Shown here: positions 33,105 to 42,091 of the stretch, piece after piece
Layout: each line of letters opens with the position of its first letter
Numbering within the stretch: position 1 is the stretch's first letter
Assembly (NCBI RefSeq): GCF_005222205.1
Contig: NZ_CP032347.1
Coordinates: 496,001-560,000 of the forward strand
Length of the DNA: 64,000 bases
From: Azospirillum brasilense
Lineage (GTDB): Bacteria > Pseudomonadota > Alphaproteobacteria > Azospirillales > Azospirillaceae
Reading direction: 5' to 3'
Notes under the pieces: model-generated
Seen by the model: the letters and a program-made list of their open reading frames with translations, nothing else
Told to the model about the DNA's origin: nothing
Databases searched by the model: none
Translations under genes and position numbers: made by a program

Positions 33105-33530
33105 ATGGCTGTGCGGCAATCGGATGCGGAATGGCGCGGCAATCTCGCCCAGGGCTCGGGCACCATGCGGCTGGGCAGCGGCGCGTTCGAGGGCGCTTAC
33201 TCCTTCCCGTCGCGTTTCGAGAACGGCACCGGCACCAACCCGGAGGAGCTGATCGCCGCCGCCCATGCCGGCTGCTTCTCCATGGCGCTGTCCGCCGGCC
33301 TGTCCAAGGCCGGCCACACGCCCACCCGCGTGCACACCACCGCCCGCGTCCATCTCGACAAGGCCGGCGAGGGGTTTGCCATCACGAAGATCGAACTGGA
33401 TTGCGAGGCCGAGATCCCCGGCATCGACGCCGAGACCTTCCGGCAGCAGGCCGAGGGGGCGAAGAAGAACTGCCCGGTGTCCAAGGCCTTGGCCGGAACG
33501 GAAATCACTCTGAGCGCCCGGCTTCTCTGA
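33105..33530 (+). CDS. OsmC-family peroxidase
   Basis: This 141-aa cytosolic protein has both OsmC redox motifs: HAGCFSMAL (peroxidatic Cys in a helix) and KKNCPVSKAL (resolving Cys), preceded by the GTNPEELIAAAH region. OsmC/Ohr proteins reduce organic hydroperoxides and are often induced by osmotic or oxidative stress. The length is normal for OsmC. The ATG at 33105 follows GGGAG. It is transcribed away from the carrier-protein operon, and a shared divergent promoter region lies at 32881-33104. Confidence 0.92.
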   Translation: MAVRQSDAEWRGNLAQGSGTMRLGSGAFEGAYSFPSRFENGTGTNPEELIAAAHAGCFSMALSAGLSKAGHTPTRVHTTARVHLDKAGEGFAITKIELDCEAEIPGIDAETFRQQAEGAKKNCPVSKALAGTEITLSARLL

Positions 33531-33980
33531 TCGCATCCGGCCCGGCGGCCTGCGAAGGCGCAGCGACCGCCGGGCCGGCACCGCTCCACCCATTAACCTC
33601 TGGTGCGGGAATTTGCCACATCGACACGGCCGAAGCGGGGCTGCGGTCCGATGTGAATACGGTTTTTGACAATTTTCTGCATTTTCAAATCAGCCCATTC
33701 TTCAAATCGTTAATTGAGAGCATGCCAACATTCTGCATAACTTGGCTAAACCTGCGCACTCCCCAACGGACAAGACCCCATTCCAACTTTCACTGCGCAA
33801 GTATCCATAAATTCATCACCTCTTTTTCTGCATAATTTAAAATACTTGGCAAAAAATAAATCTCGAATTCTCATACGTTTGTATATTTTATCTTGGCGGC
33901 AAAGCGACGCACCCGTTATGATCGAACGGTGTAAACCATTGGTCGTAACGCTTACACCCCGCTTGCAAGGTGAATCGCCC
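33531..33980. promoter_or_regulatory. AT-rich upstream region of the autotransporter gene
   Basis: About 450 bases with no supported gene. A stretch of some 260 bases (33650-33910) is strongly A/T-rich compared with the roughly 70% GC surroundings. It contains a TTGACA hexamer at 33666-33671 and many A/T tracts. Such islands upstream of surface-protein genes are commonly targets of H-NS/MucR/Ros-like silencers and sites of promoter activity. A start at 33918 for the autotransporter is possible but lacks a signal peptide. Confidence 0.45.
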
Positions 33981-36900
33981 ATGCCGCCGTCGCCGTCCCC
34001 CCTCGAGTCGCTCCGCCAAAGCCTGATGTCGGGCGGGCGCCTGCCGGCGATGGTCGCCGCCCCCATCGCGCTCGGCGTGTCGTTGGCCGCGAACGCGGCA
34101 CCGATGGACACGCTGTCGACGATCCAGAACCAGACCTTCGAGCCGACCGCCGGCAACATCCTCATCACCAGCACCGGCGGCGTGGTCGACAGCGGCACCG
34201 GCAACCAGTACACCGACCTGACCACCGGCGTGTGGGTCAAGTCGTCCGGCGGATGGACCCTGACCAACCAGGGCACGATCAAGATTTCGGTCGACACCAA
34301 CTTCTATCAGGCCGACGGCATATACGCCGCAACCTACGGCACCATCATCAATTCCGGATTGATCTCGGTGCCGAAGACCTACCACGGCATCCTCCTGGCC
34401 AACTCCGGGGGCTCGCTGACATCGGTCATCGAGAACACCGGAACGATCATCGGCAATTGGTCCGCCATTGAAAGCTCCCACGCCCTCACCCTCACCAACG
34501 GGTCCCCGTCCAACAGCGCCGCGCTGATCAAAAACGTGCGGCCGACGACGGAGTTCATGCAGACGGATTACGCGGCGGTCTCAGCCGCCTCCATTTCCAA
34601 GCTGTCCACCGTCACCAACCACGGCACGATCATCGGCACCGGCGACGCGCTGTTCGTCAACGGCCCGTCGACCATCGTCAACCACGGCACCATCGCCGCC
34701 GGAAACGGCTTCAGCGCGATCAAGACGAACGCATACGGGGCTGGCAGCTTCATCAATCTGAAGAACGGCAGCGTGCTGGTCGGTGGCATCCAGGCCGGGG
34801 GACAAAACCAAGTTCTTCTTCTGGAGGGCGGCGGCACCCTGTCCGGGCCGATCTCCGGCCTGACCACCCTCAACGTCAACGGAACGGAGTGGACGCTGGG
34901 CGGCGTGAGCACCGCCACCAGCACGAACCTTCAAGCCGGCACGTTGCGCGTCAATGGCTCCCTGACGACCGGGCTGCAGCTCGGCAGCGGCACGACGCTG
35001 ACGGGCACCGGAACGGTCGTCGGCAACGTGACCAGCCCGTCCGGCACGACCGTGACGCCCGGCGGCTCCGGCGCGCCCGGCACCCTGACGGTCTCCGGCA
35101 ACTACACGCAGCAGAGCGGCAGCACGCTGGCGATCCGGACGACCTCCTCCACGGCCAGCAAGCTGGCCGTCACCGGCACCGCCACGATCGGCGGCGACCT
35201 GTCCGTCACCTCCACCGGCAGCGGCTACGGCGACAGCACGACCTACACCATCGTGACCGCGACGGGTGGTGTGTCCGGCGCCTTCACCGCGATCACCGGC
35301 AGCGACGCGACGCTGACCCCGACGGCCACCTTCGACACGGCGAACAACCGGATTCAGCTCACCCTGACCAAGGTGACGCCGCAGCCCGAACCGGAGCCCG
35401 AACCCGAACCTGAGCCCAATCCGAACCCCAACCCGAATCCCAACCCCGATCCCGGCCCGACGCCGAACCCCGATCCCACGCCCACTCCGACGCCCACTCC
35501 GACGCCAACGCCACCGGCGACCGGCGTGATCGACACCAGCCGCCCCAGCTTCACCAACAGCGACGGCGCGGTCCAGGGCAGTTCGGTCACCTTCGACGGC
35601 GGCACGCTGCGCCCGGCGTCGCCGCTGACCGTCGGCCAGTCGGTCACCGTGACCAGCCGCGGCGGCACCATCACGCCGGACGGCAGCACCGTCACCTTGG
35701 CGGGCGCCGTCGGTGGCAGCGGCGCGCTGGCCGCCTCCGGCCCCGGCACGGTGGTCGTCTCCGGCCAGATCGCCAACGCCGGCGGCCTGTCGGTCGGCGA
35801 CGGCGCGGCGCTGACCATCGCCAAGAGCGGCGTGGTCGCGGGCGGCACGCTGGCCCTGAACAACGGCGGCAGCGCCACGGTCGGCGGCGTCGTGGCCGTC
35901 CCGGTGACGGTTGCCCGCGGCGGCGCCATGACCGTCGTCGAGGGCGGCGGCGTCGGCGGCACGCTGGCGGTGGCGGGCGGCACCCTGACCGTCGCCGCCT
36001 ATGGCGCGGTCAACGGCGCGGTAACCGTGACGTCCGGCGGCAGCGCCACCCTGGCCGGCGCCGTCATGGCACCGGTCACGGTGAGCGACGGCACCGTCAC
36101 CGTGGCCGCCACCGGCATCACCGGCGCGGTCGATGTGGGGAATGGCGGTTCGGCGACCGTGAACGGCGTGGTCTCCGGCTCGCTGACCACCAGCGCCGGC
36201 TCGACCTTCAGCGGCGGCGGCACCGTCCGCGGCCCGGCCACGCTGGCCGGCACCGTGTCGCCGGGCAATTCGCCCGGCGTGCTGACCTTCCAGTCCGCGG
36301 TGACCCTGACCGGCACCAGCGTCCTGAACGCCGAGATCGACGGCCCGACCGCCGGCTTCGGCGCCGGCAACCACGACCAGATCCGGGTGCAGGGGGCGTC
36401 TTTCACCGCCGCCGGCACGCTGGCTCCGGTGCTGCGCGGCATCAGCGGCGACGCGACCAACGCCTACACCGCCACGCTGGGGCAGAGCTTCACCATCGTC
36501 CAGGCGGACGGAGGCGTGACCGGCGGCTTCGCCGCCGTGACGCAGCCGACGGCGGGGCTGGAGACCGGCACCCGCTTCGACACGCTGTACGATGCCACCA
36601 CCGTCCGGCTGGTGGTCACGCCGACCAACTACGCGGTCCGCGGCGGCACCCGCAACCAGCGGGCCGCCGGCGCGGCGGTGGACGCGCTACGCCCGGCCGC
36701 CGGGGCGCGGCTGGAGGGCGTCGCCGCCCCGATGTTCAACGGCCTCTACGGCCTGCCGGGCAGCGGCATCGCCGGGGCGCTCGACCAGCTCTCGGGCAAG
36801 CTGCACGCCGACACGCTGGCCGCCGACCGCACCAACCGCCGCCTGTTCGGCAGCGCGGTGGAAGGCCGCCTGTCGGCGCTGCGCGGCGGCGCGGCGTCCT

Positions 36901-37811
36901 CCTCCGGCGTCCGGCTGGCCGGCAGCGGCAACGGCACGAGCGCCGTGGGCGAAACCGGTGAGGCCCGCGGCTCGGGCGGCGTGTGGGGCCAGCCGCTGGC
37001 GGCCTACAGCCGGACCGGCTCGGACGGCAACGCCGCCGGCACCACCGAACGGATCGGCGGTTTCCTGCTGGGCGCCGACCACAGCTATGAGAACGGCGTG
37101 AGCGGCGGCGTGGCGCTCGGCTACCTGCGCAACCGCGTCACCTCGCGCGACGGGCTGGGCAAGGCCGACGTGGACAGCTACCAGGCGACTCTCTACGGCT
37201 CCTGGAGCCTGCGCGGCACGGCGGACAGCCCCTACGTCGAGGGCGCCGTCGGCTACGGCTACGCCAATTACGACGCCTCGCGCGGCATCGCCTTCGGCAC
37301 GCTGGGTCAGGGCGCCAGCGGCAGCGCGGACGGTCACGACGTCTCGGTGGAAATCGCCGCCGGGCACCGCATGGCCTTCGCCGGGTCGGACAGCGCCTGG
37401 ATCGAGCCGCGGGCCGGCCTGCGCTTCGACCGCATCACCCGCGAGGCCTTCCGTGAGTCCGGCGGCGGCGTGGCGCTGGACGTCGAGGCGGCGGGCTGGA
37501 CCAGCCTGCGCAGCGCGGTCGGCGTGCGCGCCGGCACCAGCGTGACGGTGGGCGGCTGGCGCCTGCTGCCCAACGCCGCCCTGGCGTGGGAGCATGACTT
37601 CGCCGACGCCACGGCCTCCACCACCAACCGTCTGGGCGGGGTGGCCTTCACCGCCGACGCCAGCAAGCCGGGCCGCGACGCCCTGGTGATCGGCGCCGGG
37701 CTGGGCGTGGCTCTGGACGACCGGCTGACCGCCACCATCGCCGTTCAGGACGCGATCCGCGCCCGCGAGAACACGGTGTCGGCGACCGCCGGCCTGAAGT
37801 GGAAGCTGTGA
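33981..37811 (+). CDS. Autotransporter adhesin (type Va) with C-terminal beta-barrel
   Basis: 1,276 aa. The ATG at 33981 follows an AAGGTG site and starts an extended signal region (hydrophobic core AAPIALGVSLAANAA). The passenger consists of repetitive beta-helix strands rich in Gly, Thr and Ser (TNHGTIIGTGDALFV and similar; AIDA-like GGSATVNGVV repeats). A charged Pro-rich spacer, made of PEPEP, PNPNP and PTPTP units, lies at about residues 467-513. The last 285 residues form the autotransporter barrel, beginning near GVWGQPLAAYSRTGSD and ending with KWKL. The product should be surface-displayed and could act in adhesion or aggregation. IalB follows. Confidence 0.9.
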   Translation: MPPSPSPLESLRQSLMSGGRLPAMVAAPIALGVSLAANAAPMDTLSTIQNQTFEPTAGNILITSTGGVVDSGTGNQYTDLTTGVWVKSSGGWTLTNQGTIKISVDTNFYQADGIYAATYGTIINSGLISVPKTYHGILLANSGGSLTSVIENTGTIIGNWSAIESSHALTLTNGSPSNSAALIKNVRPTTEFMQTDYAAVSAASISKLSTVTNHGTIIGTGDALFVNGPSTIVNHGTIAAGNGFSAIKTNAYGAGSFINLKNGSVLVGGIQAGGQNQVLLLEGGGTLSGPISGLTTLNVNGTEWTLGGVSTATSTNLQAGTLRVNGSLTTGLQLGSGTTLTGTGTVVGNVTSPSGTTVTPGGSGAPGTLTVSGNYTQQSGSTLAIRTTSSTASKLAVTGTATIGGDLSVTSTGSGYGDSTTYTIVTATGGVSGAFTAITGSDATLTPTATFDTANNRIQLTLTKVTPQPEPEPEPEPEPNPNPNPNPNPDPGPTPNPDPTPTPTPTPTPTPPATGVIDTSRPSFTNSDGAVQGSSVTFDGGTLRPASPLTVGQSVTVTSRGGTITPDGSTVTLAGAVGGSGALAASGPGTVVVSGQIANAGGLSVGDGAALTIAKSGVVAGGTLALNNGGSATVGGVVAVPVTVARGGAMTVVEGGGVGGTLAVAGGTLTVAAYGAVNGAVTVTSGGSATLAGAVMAPVTVSDGTVTVAATGITGAVDVGNGGSATVNGVVSGSLTTSAGSTFSGGGTVRGPATLAGTVSPGNSPGVLTFQSAVTLTGTSVLNAEIDGPTAGFGAGNHDQIRVQGASFTAAGTLAPVLRGISGDATNAYTATLGQSFTIVQADGGVTGGFAAVTQPTAGLETGTRFDTLYDATTVRLVVTPTNYAVRGGTRNQRAAGAAVDALRPAAGARLEGVAAPMFNGLYGLPGSGIAGALDQLSGKLHADTLAADRTNRRLFGSAVEGRLSALRGGAASSSGVRLAGSGNGTSAVGETGEARGSGGVWGQPLAAYSRTGSDGNAAGTTERIGGFLLGADHSYENGVSGGVALGYLRNRVTSRDGLGKADVDSYQATLYGSWSLRGTADSPYVEGAVGYGYANYDASRGIAFGTLGQGASGSADGHDVSVEIAAGHRMAFAGSDSAWIEPRAGLRFDRITREAFRESGGGVALDVEAAGWTSLRSAVGVRAGTSVTVGGWRLLPNAALAWEHDFADATASTTNRLGGVAFTADASKPGRDALVIGAGLGVALDDRLTATIAVQDAIRARENTVSATAGLKWKL

Positions 37812-37825
37812 GGACCAGGACGGCG

Positions 37826-38341
37826 ATGCGCAAGGCCATCATCACGGGGGCGCTGGCGGCGCTCCCCCTCCTCCTCGCGGGCGGGGCGCCCGCCGGTGCG
37901 GTTGAGCCGGGGAAGACCTTCGGCGACTGGCAGACCGAATGCGAGACGCCTCCCGACGGCAAGCCGCGCTGCTTCCTCTCGCAGACCCGCGTGATGGAGA
38001 ACAAGGAGGCCAAACAGGCGACCCGCATCCTCAAAGCGTCGGTGGGATACTTCGCCCCGGACGGCAAGGGGGTGATGGTCGTCATCCTGCCGCTGGGCGT
38101 CGATCTGCGCGCCGGGGCGGCGCTGACCATCGACGACGGCAAGCCGCTGCCGCTGACCTACCAGCAATGCATCCAGGATGGTTGCCTCGCCAACGCCCCG
38201 ATGGACGAGGCGACCCTGACCGCGCTGCGCCGCTCCAAGGGGGCGCAGATCGCCGTCCGGCCCTATGGCGGGACGCAGGCTGTGGCTTTCCCGATCTCCA
38301 CCAAGGGGATCACCGACGGCTTGGCCGCCCTGAAACCCTGA
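37826..38341 (+). CDS. ialB: Invasion-associated locus B (IalB) family protein
   Basis: This 171-aa exported protein has a Sec signal (MRKAIITGALAALPLLLAGG to AGAVEP) and the IalB layout: FGDWQTECE near the mature start, ending in GITDGLAALKP, with paired cysteines (TECETPPDGKPRCF and YQQCIQDGCL) that probably form disulfides. IalB proteins of Bartonella and relatives are periplasmic or outer-membrane associated and support host-cell contact; the role in environmental alphaproteobacteria is unclear. The ATG at 37826 (AGGACGG before it) lies 14 bases after the autotransporter stop, so the two are probably co-transcribed. The 3' end overlaps the convergent gene by 32 bases. Confidence 0.88.
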   Translation: MRKAIITGALAALPLLLAGGAPAGAVEPGKTFGDWQTECETPPDGKPRCFLSQTRVMENKEAKQATRILKASVGYFAPDGKGVMVVILPLGVDLRAGAALTIDDGKPLPLTYQQCIQDGCLANAPMDEATLTALRRSKGAQIAVRPYGGTQAVAFPISTKGITDGLAALKP

Positions 38342-39536
38342 GTTTGCTGCCGGTCACCGCGGCGACGGCGCCGCGGATGGCCTCGTCCCATGGTCCGGGG
38401 TCCCACCGTCCGGGCGCCGGCTGCCGGTGGAGCGTGACGGCGGGATACCAGGGCGAACCGCCGCGCCCCAGCAGCCAGCGCCAGTCCGGCGCGTAAGGCA
38501 GAAGCACCGCGGTCGGGCGCCCCATCGCCCCGGCCAGATGGGCGACCGCCGTGTCCACGCAAACCACATGGTCGAGCTGCGCCAGCACCGCCATGGTGTC
38601 GGCGAAACTTTCCAACTCCGGCCCCAGATCGACGAGCGGCGCCGCGCCGTAGTAGCGGGCGGCCTCGGCTTGCGCCGGCCCCTTCTGGAGCGACACCAGA
38701 ACCGTTTTTTCCAGAGCGAAGAACGGCGCGAGCCGCGCGAGCGTCAGGGAGCGGTTGCGGTCGTTGCCATGGGTCGGGCGCCCCGCCCAGACCAGCCCCA
38801 CGCGGCGGTAGCCATGGGGCAGCAGCCCATCCAGGCGCTCCGTCCAACGCTCCACCCGCTCCGGCTCGGCCCGCAGGCCGGGAAGCGGCGCCGGAATCGT
38901 GTCGATCCTCGTGCCGAACAGCCCCGGCAGGCTGGACAGCGCGGCATAGGCGTCGAAAGGCGGCGCCTCCTCCCAGGCGGTGACGGTCGGGTAACCGCCG
39001 GGAAGGGACCGGATCACCGGCAGCATGTCCGGGCTGCACGCCACCACGAGATTGGGGCAGAGCGCCGCCGCCATCGGCAGGTAGCGCGCGAATTGGATGG
39101 TGTCTCCGAAGCCCTGGTCGGCGACCAGCAGCAGAGTGCCACCGGGCAAGACGCTGCCGTCCCAGGGTTTCGGGATGGCGTCCCCAAACCGCTTCAGAAT
39201 GGCCGGCGGGACCGGCGGCGGCACGCCGGGAAGACGCCAGCGCCATTCATACTCTTGCCAGCCTTCCTCCCATTGCCCGGAGAGCAGCAGCCCCTCGGCC
39301 AGTTCGAAATGCGGACCCGGCGCGTCCGGGGCGAGCCGGATGGCCCGCCGCTCGCAGGCGATGGACGCCGCGACCTCAAGCCGGTCGTAGAGAGCCAAGC
39401 CCAGATTGTACCAGCCCGCCGCGTCGCTGGGATCGAGCGTGACGGCGCGACGGCCATGGGCGGCGGCCTCGTCCAGCCGGCCTTCGCGGCGGCGGATTTC
39501 GCAGAGGTCGCTGTCGGACGGGGGCATGGGTGGCAT
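38310..39536 (-). CDS. TPR-containing glycosyltransferase (GT9/heptosyltransferase-like)
   Basis: A 408-aa soluble protein. Residues about 15-105 are TPR repeats (DAAGWYNLGLALYDRLE and PHFELAEGLLLSGQWEEGW). Residues about 120-400 resemble GT9 family Rossmann-type transferases, with GDTIQFARYLPMAA, RVGLVWAGRPTHGNDRNRS and the C-terminal CVDTAVAHLAGAMGRPTAVLLP nucleotide-sugar region. Proteins of this layout are common in Rhodospirillales and are linked to surface or flagellar polysaccharide. The donor sugar is unknown. It starts 3 bases after the sulfotransferase gene, so the two form an operon. Confidence 0.8.
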   Translation of the reverse strand: MPPMPPSDSDLCEIRRREGRLDEAAAHGRRAVTLDPSDAAGWYNLGLALYDRLEVAASIACERRAIRLAPDAPGPHFELAEGLLLSGQWEEGWQEYEWRWRLPGVPPPVPPAILKRFGDAIPKPWDGSVLPGGTLLLVADQGFGDTIQFARYLPMAAALCPNLVVACSPDMLPVIRSLPGGYPTVTAWEEAPPFDAYAALSSLPGLFGTRIDTIPAPLPGLRAEPERVERWTERLDGLLPHGYRRVGLVWAGRPTHGNDRNRSLTLARLAPFFALEKTVLVSLQKGPAQAEAARYYGAAPLVDLGPELESFADTMAVLAQLDHVVCVDTAVAHLAGAMGRPTAVLLPYAPDWRWLLGRGGSPWYPAVTLHRQPAPGRWDPGPWDEAIRGAVAAVTGSKLRVSGRPSRR

Positions 39537-39539
39537 GTG

Positions 39540-41120
39540 TTACAGGCTGTAGCCCAGGCCGAGAATGACCGGCTCCAGGATCGGAACCACCGGCTTCAGA
39601 TGGTCCATGTAGGCGCGGTGGCGGCCGACGGAGCGGCTGTAGAGCTTTTCCGCGACCTGGGCGTGGCTGGGCGTGCGGGCGTGGCGCCGGTTCTCCTCGA
39701 AGCGCAGGCAACGGCGGTCGAAACCCAGCCCGAGGAAGCCCAGCAGACGCCGCACCGCCGGTTCCGGCTCCCGCACCAGATCCTCGTAGCGCAGCGGCAG
39801 GTAGCGCAACGGCATCTCCCGCCGGTAGTGCTCCACCAGATCGAACACCCGCAGGACGTGGCGCGCCGCTGTCTCGACATCGTTGGCGCAATGGAAGCCG
39901 TGGGTGAGGTTGGTGCCCATCATCGACAGCACCACGTCCAGCGGGTGGCGCAGCACATGAACCACCGGCGCTGAGGGGAACATCAGCGCGATCAAACCGA
40001 GATGCGTCTCGTTGAAGGGCATCTTGTCGGTGAACAGCGTGTGGCCGGGCTTGGCCGGAACCAGCTTGCGGGCGTGGCGCAGATAGGCGTCACGCAGCCG
40101 CTCCAGCCCGTCGCGCTGGTCACCCATCCACAGCTCCGACAACGCTTCGGGATAGCCGAGCGGGCTGCCCAGCGTCTGCGGCAGCGCCCGCACCACCGCG
40201 CCGAGCGAGGGCAGCTCGTCCCCTGCGGCGATGGCGGGATGGCAGGACAGGATCTGCTCGACCAGCGTGGTGCCGGACCGCGGGGCGCCGACGATGAAGA
40301 CCGGCTGCGCTCCGGCGGCGGGAGCGGCGGGCCGTGGCATCAGGCGCAGGCGCGGCGCCACGAAGAAGGTGGCGAGGCGCGCGATGAGGTCCACCGCCTC
40401 CTCCTCGCCGTAGCCGCGCCCGGCCTGCCGCAGCAGCGCCTTGCCGGCGAAGAAGGCGGCGAAGGCCTCGTCGTGGCGGCCCAGCCGGTCGAGGATGCGC
40501 CCCGTCTCCAACAGCGCGTCGGGGTCGGGGCCGCCATGACGGGCGGCCGAGGCGTCAAGGATGGCGAGCGCCCGTTCGCCGTCCCCAAGCCGGGCCAGAA
40601 GGGCCGCCGCGAAGGTGTCGGCCCCACGGTGGCCGGGGTCGAGCCGCCGGGCGCGCTCCACCAGCCGTCGCGCGGCGGATAGATCGCGGGCGGCGTCCTC
40701 GGTCTGCGCCCAGCCGTGCCAGGTCAGGGCGATGGACGGGTGCAGCGCCGCGGCCCGTCGGTAGGTCCGCCGCGCCTCCTCCAGCCGGCCCTGCCGGTTC
40801 AGGCTCCAGGCGAGGTTGGCCAGCGTCGCGGCGTCGGGCGGCGCCAGGGCCAGCGCCCGGCGGTAATGGAACTCGGCGGCCTGGGGCCGGTGGGTGTCGG
40901 CCAGCACCAGCGCCATCAGTGTGTGGGACCGCGCGTCCTCCGGCGCCAGACGGACCGCGTTGCGGGCGTGAGTCTCCGCCTCCGCCGCTCGCCCCGTCCG
41001 GAACAGCAGTCCGGCCAGTTCCTGCGTCGCCGCGAGATCGTCGGGGGAGGCCCGCAACCGCCGCTCCAGCGCAGCGGCGTCCGGAGCGCCGCTCGGAAGG
41101 TCGTCGGGCGTGGTCGGCAT
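39540..41120 (-). CDS. TPR-containing sulfotransferase
   Basis: A 526-aa protein. The N-terminal half (about 10-210) is made of TPR repeats with the motif ATLANLAWSLNRQGRLEEA and similar. The C-terminal half carries the PAPS-binding motif GAPRSGTTLVEQIL and the 3'-phosphate-binding stretch HVLRHPLDVVLSMM. Such enzymes transfer sulfate from PAPS to sugars or proteins, probably on surface glycans or secreted factors. I use the ATG at 41120 because the upstream extension to 41210 has no coding character. The adjacent glycosyltransferase suggests a joint role in modifying a glycan. Confidence 0.85.
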   Translation of the reverse strand: MPTTPDDLPSGAPDAAALERRLRASPDDLAATQELAGLLFRTGRAAEAETHARNAVRLAPEDARSHTLMALVLADTHRPQAAEFHYRRALALAPPDAATLANLAWSLNRQGRLEEARRTYRRAAALHPSIALTWHGWAQTEDAARDLSAARRLVERARRLDPGHRGADTFAAALLARLGDGERALAILDASAARHGGPDPDALLETGRILDRLGRHDEAFAAFFAGKALLRQAGRGYGEEEAVDLIARLATFFVAPRLRLMPRPAAPAAGAQPVFIVGAPRSGTTLVEQILSCHPAIAAGDELPSLGAVVRALPQTLGSPLGYPEALSELWMGDQRDGLERLRDAYLRHARKLVPAKPGHTLFTDKMPFNETHLGLIALMFPSAPVVHVLRHPLDVVLSMMGTNLTHGFHCANDVETAARHVLRVFDLVEHYRREMPLRYLPLRYEDLVREPEPAVRRLLGFLGLGFDRRCLRFEENRRHARTPSHAQVAEKLYSRSVGRHRAYMDHLKPVVPILEPVILGLGYSL

Positions 41121-41210
41121 GACAGGCGGGTCCCATGGCGGCTGAACGCCCGCATGGGCGCGTGGTGCGGCGCCCAGGATAGTGAAGGGTCCGGATGGCG
41201 GCAAGGGCAT

Positions 41211-41234
41211 CCCCTCTCCACTTGGGGAGAGGGG
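41211..41234. repeat. REP-like palindrome CCCCTCTCC/GGAGAGGGG
   Basis: A 9-bp perfect inverted repeat with a 6-base loop (41211-41219 and 41226-41234), of the CCCTCTCC/GGAGAGGG type also present at about 45.0 kb and 52.4 kb. It lies between the sulfotransferase gene and the 3' end of the enoyl-CoA hydratase gene, followed by TTT on the plus strand, and could also act as a terminator. Confidence 0.6.
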
Positions 41235-41255
41235 TTTGACGCCGCCGCGGAGCCT

Positions 41256-42071
41256 CTACCGCCCCACCCACACCGGGCGGCGCTTCTCCAGGAAGGCCGC
41301 GATGCCCTCCTGATAGTCGGCGGAGAGGTAGCAGAGGCGCAGCAGGTCGGCGTCGCCGTCCGCCGGCAGCCCGTGGTCGCGCCAGCGGCGCAGCGCCTCG
41401 CGCGTCGTCCACAGGGTCAGCGGGGCGAGGCCCGCCAACTCCTCCGCCAACTCCTGGGTGCGCTCGGTGAGGTCGTCCTCCGGCACGACGCCGCGCAGGG
41501 CGCCGGCGCCGGACAGCTCGTCGGCGGTCAGCAGGCGGGCGCTGAAGATCATCTCCTTGGTCCGCGCGGTGCCGAGAATGGCGGCCAGCCGGGCGAGGTT
41601 CTTGATGCTCAGGCAGTTGCCGACCGTGCGGGCGATGGGAAAGCCGAAGCGCACCGACGGCGTGGCGATGCGCACGTCGCAGCAGGCGGCAAGCAGAGCC
41701 CCCTCCCCCACGCAGGCGCCGGCCAGGGCGGCGATGGTGGGAACGCGCACCGCCTCCAGCGCCATCGCCGCGGTCTCCGCGCGGTCCTCCAGGATCGTGT
41801 AGTCCTCCGGCGTCTTGACGCTCTGCAGGCAGGACAGGTCGGCGCCGGCCATGAAGGCGGGCTTGTCGCCGGCGGCACCGGTCAGCACCAGGGCCTTCAC
41901 CGCCGGGTCGGCGTCGACCTCCCGGCAGATCTCGATCAGCCGGTCCTCCATCCAGGGTGTGATGGCGTTGCGCGCCTTGGGCCGGTTGAAGATCACCCAC
42001 TGGACGGCGCCGCGCCGCTCGGTCAGGATTTCGGGCAAGGCGTCGGCCTCGCCGGTCGTGGCGATGGTCAT
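41256..42071 (-). CDS. Enoyl-CoA hydratase/isomerase (crotonase family)
   Basis: A 271-aa enzyme of the crotonase fold. The oxyanion-hole motif KPAFMAGADLSCLQ and the second backbone-NH region AGACVGEGALLAACCDVRIAT are visible, and the ATG at 42071 has an AAGAAAG site. It hydrates or isomerises an unsaturated acyl-CoA. Its substrate should be the acid handled by the neighbouring thiolase, MaoC and SDR genes. It is the last gene of the minus-strand operon, 20 bases after the ABC ATPase. Confidence 0.88.
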   Translation of the reverse strand: MTIATTGEADALPEILTERRGAVQWVIFNRPKARNAITPWMEDRLIEICREVDADPAVKALVLTGAAGDKPAFMAGADLSCLQSVKTPEDYTILEDRAETAAMALEAVRVPTIAALAGACVGEGALLAACCDVRIATPSVRFGFPIARTVGNCLSIKNLARLAAILGTARTKEMIFSARLLTADELSGAGALRGVVPEDDLTERTQELAEELAGLAPLTLWTTREALRRWRDHGLPADGDADLLRLCYLSADYQEGIAAFLEKRRPVWVGR

Positions 42072-42091
42072 CGTTCGGAACTTTCTTGGGT

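Noticed and set aside
33846..33980. An upstream extension of the autotransporter frame
   Set aside because: The added residues run through A/T-rich DNA without a ribosome binding site; the ATG at 33981 has one and starts the signal peptide.
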